DNA from: Effusibacillus lacus
GTDB lineage: Bacteria > Bacillota > Bacilli > Tumebacillales > Effusibacillaceae
Length of the DNA stretch: 64,000 nucleotides
Assembly: GCF_002335525.1 (NCBI RefSeq)
Contig: NZ_BDUF01000003.1
Location: forward strand, 1-64,000
Direction: 5' to 3'
Numbering within the stretch: position 1 is the first letter of the stretch; the number at the start of each line of letters is the position of its first letter. Made by a program: the position numbers and the translations under genes. Below the pieces are notes generated by a model. It was not told the origin of the DNA. It saw only the letters and a program-made list of their open reading frames with translations, and did not search any database. Of the stretch, positions 34,384 through 44,770 are shown piece after piece.

Positions 34384-34974
34384 ATGAAGAAAGAAAAACC
34401 TGAAGAAACCGTTAAGGAAGAACGTCTTACCTACGAGGACTACGCCGCTCTTCCGGATGTGGAAGGGGTTCGCTACGAACTTGTGGATGGAGTCCTGGAA
34501 CTCCTGACCCCCAGCCCGACTTCAAAACATCAGATGATCAGTGCCCGTATGCAGTTTCTCCTGACCCAAACTTGCGATGAAGATTATCTTATTCTCGATG
34601 CACCGATGGACGTAATCTTGTCCCCTTATGAAGTTCGGCAGCCGGATCTTATCATGGTTCATCGAAGCCGCATCTCCATCGTTTCCAAAAGGGGCATTGA
34701 GGGTCCGCCGGATCTGGTGGTGGAAATCCTGTCTCCCTACTCAGTCAAGAGGGATAAGGTGGGCAAGCTGAAAACCTACGAAAAATATGGGATCCCCGAG
34801 TTCTGGATCGTGGAAGCATCCGGTACTTATCTGGAGCAATATGTCTTGAAGGATACCAAGTACGAACTGGTGGAAGTATTCACCGGGGAGGAACCGGTTC
34901 GATCCGAACGCTTGCCCTGCGTATCTTTCACCATGAATGACATCCTCAGCCGGATTCCCGATCTGCCCGATTAA
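34384..34974 (+). CDS. Uma2-family (DUF820) putative endonuclease
   Basis: A 196-residue protein of the PD-(D/E)XK-like Uma2 family. The core residues are seen in YELVDGVLELL, EVRQPDLIMVHRSR, LVVEILSP and the following Lys-rich KVGKLKTYEKYGIPEFWIV. These proteins are abundant in cyanobacteria and some Bacillota and their targets are unknown. AGGAGG precedes the ATG at 34384. It is a single gene divergent from galE. Confidence 0.85.
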   Translation: MKKEKPEETVKEERLTYEDYAALPDVEGVRYELVDGVLELLTPSPTSKHQMISARMQFLLTQTCDEDYLILDAPMDVILSPYEVRQPDLIMVHRSRISIVSKRGIEGPPDLVVEILSPYSVKRDKVGKLKTYEKYGIPEFWIVEASGTYLEQYVLKDTKYELVEVFTGEEPVRSERLPCVSFTMNDILSRIPDLPD

Positions 34975-35010
34975 CATGGATTGCGGGGAAAAAGGGGCCA
35001 TCTCCCCCAA

Positions 35011-35039
35011 AAAAGAGGCTGCCTCACTGTGAGACAGCC
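35011..35039 (-). terminator. Terminator between the Uma2 gene and the ALDH remnant
   Basis: GGCTG/CAGCC with inner CTCA/TGAG; on the minus strand it is followed by six T. It lies just past the remnant's stop codon, so it probably was the terminator of the ancestral dehydrogenase gene. Confidence 0.75.
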
Positions 35040-35052
35040 CGGAATCCGGGTC

Positions 35053-35262
35053 CTAAAGGTTAAACACCACAATCCGCTCTTCCGTCATTTTCTCAATTGC
35101 ATACTTCGGCCCTTCCTCGCTCCAGCCGCTTTTTTCTCGCTGATCATCGGCCCGATGTCCGTCTCCGGATCGTAAGGATCGCCCAGTTTCAGCTTGTGTG
35201 TTTCCGCCACCAGTTTCTCCTTGAATTCTGCTTCCACATCAGGATTTAATTCTTGCCATCAT
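35053..35262 (-). pseudogene. Aldehyde dehydrogenase remnant
   Basis: The minus strand encodes EFKEKLVAETHKLKLGDP and DPETDIGPMISEK, typical of the middle of aldehyde dehydrogenases. After a shift of one base at an A-run it continues KSGWSEEGPKYAIEKMTEE and IVVFNL-stop, the usual C-terminus. More than 150 residues, including the catalytic Cys region, are missing between the two parts, and the N-terminal half is absent. It is clearly a decayed gene. Confidence 0.75.
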
Positions 35263-35379
35263 AGACACCTCGTTTGTGAGAAGTTATTCTGCCAACCTTA
35301 ATAAAAAATCCGAAATGTTTATGTATCGCCTCCCGTTTCGATCTAAAATCTCATTTAATGAATTCCGGTTATTTCATGC

Positions 35380-35414
35380 AAAAAAAGCACATTCTCAAAT
35401 GAGAAAGTGCTTTT
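35380..35414 (-). terminator. Rho-independent terminator after the chimera
   Basis: AAAAGCAC with GTGCTTTT and inner TTCTCA/TGAGAA, then a T-run, on the minus strand. It probably ends the glp transcript. Confidence 0.88.
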
Positions 35415-35430
35415 AAATCCAGGGGCAACT

Positions 35431-35770
35431 TACTTCCCACAAATATACCGCGCCACATGCACACCTGCAGCCGAAGCCTGGGAGCCAGACCGCGGGTAAT
35501 GCCTGCGCCGTCTCCTACCGTAAACAACCCTTGAATCTCCGTTTCGAACTTGTCGGTCAGTTTCGGACGGGCGCTGTAGAATTTCGCTTCCACACCGTAG
35601 AACAGCGTGTGTTCCGAGGCGATCCCCGGAGTCACTCTGTCCAGCGCCTCCATCATCTCAATCAGGGACTTCATCGTGTTGTAAGACAGCACCAGGCCAA
35701 GGTCGCCCGGAACCGCCTCTTTCAGAGTAGGTTCGATAAACCCTTCGCGGATCCGCTTCTCGGTGGAACG
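35431..35770 (-). repeat. 340-bp duplicate of the FAD-oxidoreductase gene end
   Basis: Nearly identical to 40955-41292, differing by a few substitutions and a GG insertion. Both copies are on the same strand, about 5.5 kb apart, flanking the glp genes, so recombination between them could delete glpPDKF. Confidence 0.9.
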
Positions 35771-35896
35771 ATTGTCCAATACGGTTACATCCTCACCGGA
35801 GGCCAGCAACTCCGCCACTGTATGGTTGCCGATATAACCCGCTCTTCCCGTAACCAAAACTGACATGAATGAACCTCCTCGCTAGGAGACGGCAAG

Positions 35897-36457
35897 TCAG
35901 TTTATCGAGTCTTTTGACCAATTCCACAATGCCGGCCGGCTGGTGGAAACCGCAATCGCTCCCGCCTCAAACAACATCGGCAACTCGTCCGTGCGGTCGA
36001 TAAAACCTCCCAGAATGACTTCCGTCCCGGTTTCTTCTTTGATGTGCCTTAACTTGGGATACGAGAAACTTGGGAGCAGTTCAATATAATCCGGCTTGCA
36101 GTTAATGGCTGTATTTACAACAGTTTTTAACGAATGGGAATCCAGCAAGAATCCCCGCTGTACAGTTGTCAGACCGTATTTTTTTGCAAACAGAAGACTG
36201 GAGGTTCTTGTACTAATGATTCCGTCCACCTTGATCTCTTTGGCCAGAAAATGGATGGATGCCTCATCTTCTTTTATTCCCTTGATCAAATCCATGTGGA
36301 GGTAGATCTTTTTTTTGTTTTTCTTTACGCTCTCAACAATATTTCGCAGATGAATGATTTCCCCTTCCAACAGAAAAATCGTGTCGGAAGGGGCCGCTAT
36401 GGCTTTTTCCAGATCTTTAAAACCTCTTACCGCCGGAATGACTGCATTCTTATTCAT
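35897..36457 (-). CDS. glpP: Glycerol-3-phosphate-responsive antiterminator
   Basis: RNA-binding antiterminator of 186 residues that, when glycerol-3-phosphate is bound, lets transcription pass leader terminators. It shows FLLEGEIIHLRNIVE, LHMDLIKGIKEDE, DGIISTRTS and LPSFSYPKL, all typical of GlpP. The ATG at 36457 follows AAAGGTGG. It is downstream of glpD in the same direction, so it would be under its own control. Two likely target leaders lie before glpF and glpD. Confidence 0.93.
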   Translation of the reverse strand: MNKNAVIPAVRGFKDLEKAIAAPSDTIFLLEGEIIHLRNIVESVKKNKKKIYLHMDLIKGIKEDEASIHFLAKEIKVDGIISTRTSSLLFAKKYGLTTVQRGFLLDSHSLKTVVNTAINCKPDYIELLPSFSYPKLRHIKEETGTEVILGGFIDRTDELPMLFEAGAIAVSTSRPALWNWSKDSIN

Positions 36458-36536
36458 AAGCCGGACCACCTTTACCTATTCCATAATAATAGTCACGAAT
36501 AGAATGATCCTATGTTCTGACATGGGACTTCAGCTT

Positions 36537-38219
36537 CTACACGAATTCAATTGCAGCCTCATATTCTTCCATGAATTCCCGTAAACGGACATTCTTTTCC
36601 CCGTCATCCCATTGAAAATTACGGGCCATTTCTTCCAAAACCGCCACATAGCGATCTGCCAATGCATCTCTCTCAAAAAACAAATTCCCTGTTCTCCGAA
36701 TCAAGAAATCGGTAAGATGGGCAACCATTTCATGTTCGATTCCGTAGGTCAATTCAGCTAATGTCATGAGCATTTGAGGAGGTTGTGAGTTCCCTTCGTC
36801 ATACTGCTCTTCCGCAATTTGCAGGATTCTGACGGTGTTGGATCCGTATTTCCCCACCAGGGAACGAATGTGATTCTCCTCCAATCCGAATCTCTGTCCC
36901 ACTTCGGTCAGTTTAGCTACAAAATCCGGGATCTGATCGGGGGACGAAAAGTCTCCCCCGGAAAGAGTAATACGGTCCGTAAAACAGGGTTTGAAAATTC
37001 GGCCTTCTTCCTGTGCAAGTACATTGGCAACATAGTCCACCACTCGCTCCGCCATTTTGCGAAACCCTGTCAACTTGCCTCCGGCTATGGTGATCAATCC
37101 GGTCGGCGAGTGGAAAATTTCGTCTTTGCGAGACAGTTCGGAAGGTGATTTCCCGTCCTCGTGGATCAAGGGCCGAAGTCCTGCCCAACTCGAGGTGATG
37201 TCATCCTTCGTTATATGCACGGAAGGGAACATATTGTTAACCGCCTCCAACAAGTATTCTACGTCAGTGGCGGAAACCCTCGGTTTCTCCAGATTGCCGG
37301 AGTATGTCGTATCGGTGGTGCCAATGTAGGTGGATTCATCCCTTGGAATCGCAAAGATCATGCGTCCATCCGGCACATCAAAGTACACCGACTGCCGCAA
37401 AGGCAATCTCCGGTGAGGAACGACCAGATGAACCCCCTTCGTGAGATGAAGGCGTTTGCCATAAAGGGACTTGTCTTTATCCCTTAGTTTATCAACCCAG
37501 GGACCTGCAGCATTTACGATATTTTTTGCGTATATATCATACGTTGTGCCATGGATCAAATCCTTTACTCTTGCTCCAACAATTTTCCCATCTTCGTAAA
37601 TGAACTCGGCTGCCTCGGCATAATTCACGCACAAAGCCCCATGGGAATTGGCTGTTTTCATCACTTCGATGGTCAATCGGGCGTCATCGGTTCTATATTC
37701 AATATATAGCCCGCTTCCTTTAAGAATATCTTTGCGAAGCAAAGGCTCCAGTCTTTCCGTCTCTTCTTTTGACAACATAACACGCCGTTCTTCTTTTTTC
37801 ACCCCCGCTAACCGGTCGTATACCCACAACCCGAAAGAGGTGGCCCATTTCCCAAAAGTACCGCCTTCCACCAGCGGCAACAACATTTTTTCGGGAATGA
37901 CTAAATGAGGTGCGTTTCGGTACAGAATATCCCTTTCACGGCCTACCTCCTGCACCAATCGGATCTCTCCCTGCTTAAGGTAACGAAGCCCTCCGTGAAT
38001 CAGTTTGGTTGAGCGGCTGCTTGTACCGGCCCCAAAATCCTGCTTTTCCACCAACCCCACTTTCAATCCCCGGGAAGCTGCATCAAGGGCTATTCCCGCT
38101 CCGGTTATTCCTCCACCGACCACCAGCAAATCCAATGGTGCACAGGACATTTCTTCCAGCCTTGTTGTCCTACCCTTAAATGAAAACTCTTTGATGGTGT
38201 TCATGCTGTTTGCGTTCAT
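36537..38219 (-). CDS. glpD: Aerobic glycerol-3-phosphate dehydrogenase
   Basis: FAD enzyme at the membrane that oxidises glycerol-3-phosphate to dihydroxyacetone phosphate and feeds the quinone pool. The 560-residue protein has the dinucleotide fold LLVVGGGITGAGIALDAASRG, GTSSRSTKLIHGGLRYL, TYIGTTDTTY and the C-terminal helical domain. The ATG at 38219 with GGGAGG upstream was chosen; an ATG at 38204 is possible. A separate GlpP-type terminator leader precedes it. Confidence 0.96.
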   Translation of the reverse strand: MNANSMNTIKEFSFKGRTTRLEEMSCAPLDLLVVGGGITGAGIALDAASRGLKVGLVEKQDFGAGTSSRSTKLIHGGLRYLKQGEIRLVQEVGRERDILYRNAPHLVIPEKMLLPLVEGGTFGKWATSFGLWVYDRLAGVKKEERRVMLSKEETERLEPLLRKDILKGSGLYIEYRTDDARLTIEVMKTANSHGALCVNYAEAAEFIYEDGKIVGARVKDLIHGTTYDIYAKNIVNAAGPWVDKLRDKDKSLYGKRLHLTKGVHLVVPHRRLPLRQSVYFDVPDGRMIFAIPRDESTYIGTTDTTYSGNLEKPRVSATDVEYLLEAVNNMFPSVHITKDDITSSWAGLRPLIHEDGKSPSELSRKDEIFHSPTGLITIAGGKLTGFRKMAERVVDYVANVLAQEEGRIFKPCFTDRITLSGGDFSSPDQIPDFVAKLTEVGQRFGLEENHIRSLVGKYGSNTVRILQIAEEQYDEGNSQPPQMLMTLAELTYGIEHEMVAHLTDFLIRRTGNLFFERDALADRYVAVLEEMARNFQWDDGEKNVRLREFMEEYEAAIEFV

Positions 38220-38240
38220 GTGTCTGGAGCCTCCCTTTAA

Positions 38241-38300
38241 AACTAAAAGGACCACAACAAAGGAAACTATTAAAAGCAAATAGTTCCAGTGTCGTGGTCC
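38241..38300 (-). promoter_or_regulatory. GlpP-type leader terminator before glpD
   Basis: On the minus strand GGACCACGACA pairs with TGTTGTGGTCC, with inner GGAACTATT/AATAGTTTCC, followed by TTTT, directly before the glpD ribosome site. This is the arrangement of the Bacillus glpD leader that GlpP opens. TATAAT sequences 30-50 bp upstream (about 38350) are candidates for the -10 box. Confidence 0.8.
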
Positions 38301-38403
38301 TCTCCTGATCTCAGACCGTTTGCATGCATTTAATTGGTGTATTCATTATACCATTATAACGGACAACTGACATTTATAAATATTATGTGATCGAAATTTT
38401 GTC

Positions 38404-39930
<1,527 letters not shown>

Positions 39931-39974
39931 CTATTTACATTTTTATAATCTCTTGACCATTTCAATTCTAATCC

Positions 39975-40685
39975 TTAAGCACCAAAAAATGATGTAAAGA
40001 AGAGCGCTCCCAATACTCCTCCAATAATCGGTCCCACAACCGGGATCCAGGAGTATCCCCAATCAGATGATCCTTTCCCTGCTATGGGAAGTACAAAATG
40101 AGCAATCCTTGGTCCCAGATCGCGTGCCGGATTCAATGCATAACCTGTGGTGCCTCCCAGTGAAAGGCCAATACTGACGATCAGGAAACCTACAATTAAA
40201 GGATTAAGGCCATCAGCGAATTTATTGGCTCCGATGGCAAGTATTCCTACTATCAACACGAAAGTTCCAATAATTTCGCTCAACAGATTGGCTCCTGCAC
40301 TGCGAATGGCCGGACCAGTGGAAAAGACCGCAAGTTTTAGGTCCTTCTCGGGAGTTTCCGCCCAGTGCGGCAAATAATGAATCCACACTAATACGGCTCC
40401 GATAAATGCTCCAATCATTTGGGCAAGTAGATAGGAAGGAACGTCACTCCAAGGGAATTTTCCGATTGCTGCAAGCGAGACAGTCACGGCCGGATTCAAA
40501 TGCGCCCCGCTTATCCTTCCCACCGCATAAACTGCTACGGCAACCGCCAATCCCCATGCCAAGGTAATCACAATCCATCCGGAGTTTTGCGCTTTTGACT
40601 TGTTGAGCAAAACTCCCGCAACCACACCGTCACCCAAAACAATCAATAACATGGTACCAATAACTTCTGCCAAAAAAGGGGTCAT
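39975..40685 (-). CDS. glpF: Glycerol facilitator (MIP channel)
   Basis: A six-helix aquaglyceroporin of 236 residues. The two channel loops carry the asparagine boxes HLNPAVTVS and ALNPARDLGPR; the Asp after the second box and the short extra loop mark a glycerol-type channel. AGGAGGAATAAGA precedes the ATG. It is the first gene of the glpFK transcript, behind a GlpP-type leader and a CcpA-like site. Confidence 0.96.
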   Translation of the reverse strand: MTPFLAEVIGTMLLIVLGDGVVAGVLLNKSKAQNSGWIVITLAWGLAVAVAVYAVGRISGAHLNPAVTVSLAAIGKFPWSDVPSYLLAQMIGAFIGAVLVWIHYLPHWAETPEKDLKLAVFSTGPAIRSAGANLLSEIIGTFVLIVGILAIGANKFADGLNPLIVGFLIVSIGLSLGGTTGYALNPARDLGPRIAHFVLPIAGKGSSDWGYSWIPVVGPIIGGVLGALFFTSFFGA

Positions 40686-40765
40686 TCTTATTCCTCCTCA
40701 TCATGTAACCGTTTTCTCAATCCGGTCATCATCTACCACTCGGACATGATCACCCCCCTCTAATC

Positions 40766-40818
40766 AAAAACAGCCAATATTGCGAGAGAAAGAATAATTC
40801 TCTCGAATATTGGCTGTT
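40766..40818 (-). promoter_or_regulatory. GlpP-type leader terminator before glpF
   Basis: AACAGCCAATATT and AATATTGGCTGTT form a 13-bp outer stem with an inner CGAGAGAA/TTCTCTCG stem, followed by five T on the minus strand. It lies in the untranslated leader and fits a terminator opened by GlpP with glycerol-3-phosphate. Confidence 0.82.
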
Positions 40819-40858
40819 CTCAGAATCTCACAGCATTATGGATAAACTTGTTGCTTAG

Positions 40859-40894
40859 AGTATACAACTGTTCTAAAAAATGTAAACCCTTTCA
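40859..40894 (-). promoter_or_regulatory. glpFK promoter overlapped by a cre-like site
   Basis: On the minus strand TTTACA (40886-40881), a 16-bp spacer and TATACT (40864-40859). TGTAAACCCTTTCA (40881-40894) fits the CcpA cre consensus TGWAANCGNTNWCA with one mismatch (C for the central G) and covers the -35 box. This predicts repression when preferred sugars are present. Confidence 0.65.
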
Positions 40895-40953
40895 CCCCAA
40901 AAAAACAATAAATTCTGTAAAGGGCGAAATTTCAACAAATTATGTCGGATACT

Positions 40954-42411
40954 CTACTTCCCGCAAATATACCGCGCCACATGCACACCTGCAGCGGAAG
41001 CCTGAGCCAGACCGCGGGTAATGCCTGCGCCGTCTCCTACCGTAAACAACCCTTGAATCTCCGTTTCGAACTTGTCGGTCAGTTTCGGACGGGCGCTGTA
41101 GAATTTCGCTTCCACACCGTAGAACAGCGTGTGTTCCGAGGCAATCCCCGGAGTCACTCTGTCCAGCGCCTCCATCATCTCAATCAGGGACTTCATCGTG
41201 TTGTAAGGCAGCACCAGGCCAAGGTCGCCCGGAACCGCCTCTTTCAGAGTGGGTTCGATAAACCCTTCGCGGATCCGCTTCTCTGTGGAACGGCGTCCTT
41301 TGAGAATGTCCCCATATTTCTGCACGATCACGGAGCCGTTGGACAGGTCGTTGGCCCGGCGGCTGATTTCTTTTGCATATTCGATCGGTTTGTCAAAGGG
41401 ATCGGTAAAGGTGTGCGACACCAGCAACGCGAAGTTGGTATTGTTGCTGCCCAGCTTCGGGTCCTTATAGGAATGTCCGTTGGCCGTCATTACCCCTGAG
41501 TGGTTCTCAACAACCACGTGGCCGCTGGGGTTGGCACAGAATGTGCGCACACGGGTCCCAACAGAAGTGTTGTACACAAACTTCGCTTCGTACAGGTGTT
41601 CATTGATCTCCTGCATAATCACATCGGAGGTTTCCACCCGGACGCCGATGTCCACCTGGTTGTTGGTCATGGTGACCCCTCGCCGCTTCAGAATGGTTCC
41701 CAGCCACTCGGAGCCATCCCGGCCCGGCCCGATAATCACATGGTCCGCGAAGAGCTCGTCCCCATTTTTCAAACGAACCCCGGCAATCCGTAGGGACTTG
41801 ACCCCTTTGCCGCCTGCCCCGGCTTCGGCTCCCGGTGCTTCTTCCACCAGAATGTCTTCAACAAACGTTTTAAACCGTGTTTCGATCTTATTTTCCAGAG
41901 TCCGGAAAATGTTTGCCAGGATTTTGAGGTTCTCCTCCGTACCCAAATGACGAACCCTTGCTTTCAGCAGCTTGAGCCCGGCTGCCGCCGCCTTCCGCTC
42001 AATGCCGGCTACGGCAGGGGTGGTTGGATCGGTGATGATTTCCGTTGCCCCGTGTTCCAGATTGATGCGGTCCACATATTCAATCAGTTCCAATACCTTG
42101 GACGGAGCCAGGTAATCCTGCATCCATCCGCCGAATTCAGTCGTCAGATTAAACTTTCCGTCGCTGTATGCCCCGGCACCGCCCCACCCTGCGGTGATGG
42201 AACATGCGGGCAGGCAGCCTGCATATTCTTTCATCCTGGTCGGCGGTGGGCACTTCACCAGTTTTTCCTCCAGAATCGGGCAATTCCGGTGGAATATGTC
42301 ATGACCTTTATCGATCATCAATACTTTCAGGTTCGGATTCAACACAGTCAGTTCATAAGCGGCAAAGATTCCGCTGGGTCCTGCTCCGACGATGATAACG
42401 TCATATTTCAC
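40954..42411 (-). CDS. FAD-dependent oxidoreductase (COG2509 family)
   Basis: A 485-residue flavoprotein starting MKYDVIIVGAGPSGIFAAYE (Rossmann FAD fold), with CSITAGWGGAGAYSDGKFN and the C-terminal GLFTVGDGAGITRGLAQA that binds FAD. Members of the family are annotated as uncharacterised FAD-dependent dehydrogenases. It stands alone upstream of glpF. Its last 338 bp are duplicated in the chimera at 35431-35770, while this copy is intact. Confidence 0.87.
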   Translation of the reverse strand: MKYDVIIVGAGPSGIFAAYELTVLNPNLKVLMIDKGHDIFHRNCPILEEKLVKCPPPTRMKEYAGCLPACSITAGWGGAGAYSDGKFNLTTEFGGWMQDYLAPSKVLELIEYVDRINLEHGATEIITDPTTPAVAGIERKAAAAGLKLLKARVRHLGTEENLKILANIFRTLENKIETRFKTFVEDILVEEAPGAEAGAGGKGVKSLRIAGVRLKNGDELFADHVIIGPGRDGSEWLGTILKRRGVTMTNNQVDIGVRVETSDVIMQEINEHLYEAKFVYNTSVGTRVRTFCANPSGHVVVENHSGVMTANGHSYKDPKLGSNNTNFALLVSHTFTDPFDKPIEYAKEISRRANDLSNGSVIVQKYGDILKGRRSTEKRIREGFIEPTLKEAVPGDLGLVLPYNTMKSLIEMMEALDRVTPGIASEHTLFYGVEAKFYSARPKLTDKFETEIQGLFTVGDGAGITRGLAQASAAGVHVARYICGK

Positions 42412-42743
42412 CAGCTACTCCCCCAATCTGCACCCTTTGAAAATTTGGCAGCCATCCATAGTCAGTTCCCGCCCATCGTTGGGCATGTCTCTATTGTTCG
42501 GTTTTAGGGGGGCAAAAATCCCTTGTTTACTCTAACAGGATTGCATTCTTATGTCAAACCCGAACATTTGCCGAATCATGAGGATTTTTGTATTCTCCAT
42601 TCCTTGCCTGCGGGTGTCGCCCACGAGAACCGGAACCCGTTGCCTGTTGCCAAAAATAAAGAACATAGAAGCACGTCCCAAAGAACGTGCTTCTCCTTTG
42701 CACTTGCAAAATTCTAGTTTTCTTTAGACAGTCGGCCATTCTC
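42412..42743. other. Intergenic region with a hairpin
   Basis: No credible gene. A 9-bp stem GAAGCACGT/ACGTGCTTC (42668-42693), followed on the minus strand by T-rich sequence, probably ends the ABC importer transcript. The rest should contain the promoter of the FAD oxidoreductase, but no clear boxes were found. Confidence 0.5.
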
Positions 42744-43709
42744 CTATCTCTGGCCTTTCACGTAAGGTCTTCCGTCCGCCGCAGGCGCGACAGCCTTGCC
42801 AACCACTCCGGCCAAGGCCAGAATGGTTAGGACAAAGGGCAGCATATTCAGGAATTCGGCCGGAACATACTTTGTGAGTCCCAATACCTGACCGTTGGCT
42901 GCCAAAGCGTTGGCAAATCCAAAGAACAAAGCTGCCCACATGGCGCCGACCGGGTGCCACTTCCCGAAGATCATCGCCGCCAGAGCCATAAAGCCCTGGC
43001 CGGCAATCGTATTGTGCGAGAAATTGTTCGAGATCGCGGTTGACATGCCAGCACCGCCAATACCCGCAAATCCCCCAGCCAATAGTACCGCAATGTAGCG
43101 ATAATAGTAAACGCTGATCCCGACTGAAGCCGCCGCGTGAGGATGTTCGCCAATTGCACGCAACCTTAAGCCAAATCCGGTGCGATACAGAAGATAGTAT
43201 AGGAAAATGACCAATGCAACCGCGATGTAAGTAGTCGGATAGGACATTAATATTCCTTTGCCGATGATCGGAATGTCCGTCAGTCCCGGTATTTGGACCT
43301 TAGTAAACGTATTCTGAATGGTTTTGGTTTGTGCGGAGCCTTCAAACAGGATCTTGACCATGAAAATGGAAAATCCTGCAGCCAGGAAGTTAATGGCCAC
43401 TCCGGACACCACTTGGTCAGCCCGAAAATGAATCGATGCTACCGCGTGCGGGACCGCGAACAACATTCCCAGCAAAAATGCCGCAATCAATCCGAACCAG
43501 GGCCCCAGCGCGCCCAATCCCATCTCATCTCCCAGGTAGAAGGCGGTGATGGCCGCTCCAAAGGCGCCCATAATCATAAAACCTTCCAGAGCTATGTTGA
43601 CGACTCCGGCCCGTTCCGAGATGACTCCGCCGAGTGCCGCCAGGATCAAAGGGGTGGCAAATACCAAAGTGTTATTCAGCACCGTATCCAGGAACACTGT
43701 CCATGTCAT
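42744..43709 (-). CDS. ABC transporter permease (nucleoside/sugar type), second
   Basis: Integral membrane permease of 321 residues with about nine helices, from the RbsC/BMP-associated permease family (NupQ-like). Recognisable stretches are ERAGVVNIALEGFMIMGAF at residue ~32 and LRAIGEHPHAAASVGI, the coupling region facing the ATPase. Its ATG overlaps the upstream permease stop (ATGA). It works with the two genes upstream and the BMP-type lipoprotein. Confidence 0.93.
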   Translation of the reverse strand: MTWTVFLDTVLNNTLVFATPLILAALGGVISERAGVVNIALEGFMIMGAFGAAITAFYLGDEMGLGALGPWFGLIAAFLLGMLFAVPHAVASIHFRADQVVSGVAINFLAAGFSIFMVKILFEGSAQTKTIQNTFTKVQIPGLTDIPIIGKGILMSYPTTYIAVALVIFLYYLLYRTGFGLRLRAIGEHPHAAASVGISVYYYRYIAVLLAGGFAGIGGAGMSTAISNNFSHNTIAGQGFMALAAMIFGKWHPVGAMWAALFFGFANALAANGQVLGLTKYVPAEFLNMLPFVLTILALAGVVGKAVAPAADGRPYVKGQR

Positions 43710-44770
43710 TGTTGGCTCACCTGTCCTTTCCGGCGGCGGAACAATCCGATCAGCCATTTTACAAACATGTTGGCCGCAACAAAGAAGATGATCAATGCGA
43801 TCACAACGCGGATGATCTCAAATGGAATGTCCTCAAGCCGCTGCATGCTGGTGGCGCCGAAAGAAAGCCCGCCAAACAACAGGGCAGACAGCAATATGCC
43901 AAACGGATGGTTATTGCCGATCAGAGCTACGGCGATTCCGTCAAAGCCGATCCCGCTAAAGCCGCTTTGAATGCTGTAATAACCGTAAACTCCCAACACT
44001 TCGCCAGAACCGGCTACGCCTGCCAAAGCGCCGGAAATTGCCATCGACCACACAATGTTTTGTTGCACATTCATCCCCGCATATTCGGAGGCAAACGGGT
44101 TAAAACCGACAGCCCGCAACTCATAGCCTTTCGTGGTTTTGAACAGCAACCAATATACCAGAACCGCAAAGACAATTGCCAAGAAGATTCCCCAGTGTAT
44201 CCGCGCATTATCAAACACTTGCGACAGAATCGGCATTTCCAGAGAAGCGCTTGGTTGGATGGGAGGTGTATTCTCCTGGTGGCCGATAAAATAATTTCGG
44301 ATCAGGTAGTTGGAGGTGTACATCGCGATATAGTTCAGCATAATGGTCGTAATAACCTCGTGAACCTGCAATCTGGCCTTCAGATATCCTGCGATGGATG
44401 CCCACAAGCCTGCCGCAACCATGGCTGCCAGAATTGCAACCAGCGCATGCAATACCGGAGGCAAATTCCATGCTGCTCCTACATAAGCGGCCGTCAGCGA
44501 ACCGATGATGAACTGACCTTCCACGCCGATATTGAACAAGCCTGTTCGAAACGCAAAGGCAACCGCCATCCCGGTAAATACCAAAGGCGCCCACGCTCGC
44601 AGTGTTTCTCCGAAATTATAGGCATTGCCGAAGATTCCTTGGAAAAGAGCCGCATATCCGGCAATCGGATCGTACCCCATGGCGAGCATCATAACCGCAC
44701 CCACCATCAGTCCCAATGCAATTGATAAAAGAGGAACCAATACGGATTCAAGTTTGTTTGTGTCGTCCAT
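43706..44770 (-). CDS. ABC transporter permease (nucleoside/sugar type), first
   Basis: A 354-residue permease (NupP-like) with RTGLFNIGVEGQFIIGSL, the same loop as its partner, and the cytoplasmic coupling segment LRAVGFNPFASEYAGM. About ten hydrophobic helices are visible. It begins immediately after the ATPase stop codon with GGAGG inside that gene. Confidence 0.93.
   Translation of the reverse strand: MDDTNKLESVLVPLLSIALGLMVGAVMMLAMGYDPIAGYAALFQGIFGNAYNFGETLRAWAPLVFTGMAVAFAFRTGLFNIGVEGQFIIGSLTAAYVGAAWNLPPVLHALVAILAAMVAAGLWASIAGYLKARLQVHEVITTIMLNYIAMYTSNYLIRNYFIGHQENTPPIQPSASLEMPILSQVFDNARIHWGIFLAIVFAVLVYWLLFKTTKGYELRAVGFNPFASEYAGMNVQQNIVWSMAISGALAGVAGSGEVLGVYGYYSIQSGFSGIGFDGIAVALIGNNHPFGILLSALLFGGLSFGATSMQRLEDIPFEIIRVVIALIIFFVAANMFVKWLIGLFRRRKGQVSQQ

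Larger units (their letters stand above)
35369..35866 (-). pseudogene. Chimera of galE start and FAD-oxidoreductase 3' end
   Basis: The first 32 codons (35866-35771) copy the start of galE (34220-34125), with a similar ribosome site. From 35770 down to 35431 the DNA is nearly identical to the 3' part of the FAD oxidoreductase gene at 41292-40955, with about six substitutions. A 2-bp insertion near 35486 shifts the frame, so the end reads GLAPRLRLQV instead of GLAQASAAGV. Neither the NAD domain nor the FAD domain is complete, so no catalytic function is expected. It lies just downstream of glpP. Confidence 0.85.

Noticed and set aside
35369-35866. A genuine small NAD/FAD protein
   Set aside because: Both halves are partial copies of neighbouring genes and a 2-bp insertion garbles the C-terminus, so a working enzyme is not expected.
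43634-44725. 363-codon plus-strand frame opposite the ABC permease genes
   Set aside because: It is the shadow of two permease genes with clear motifs and ATGA coupling; the frame itself has no recognisable domain.
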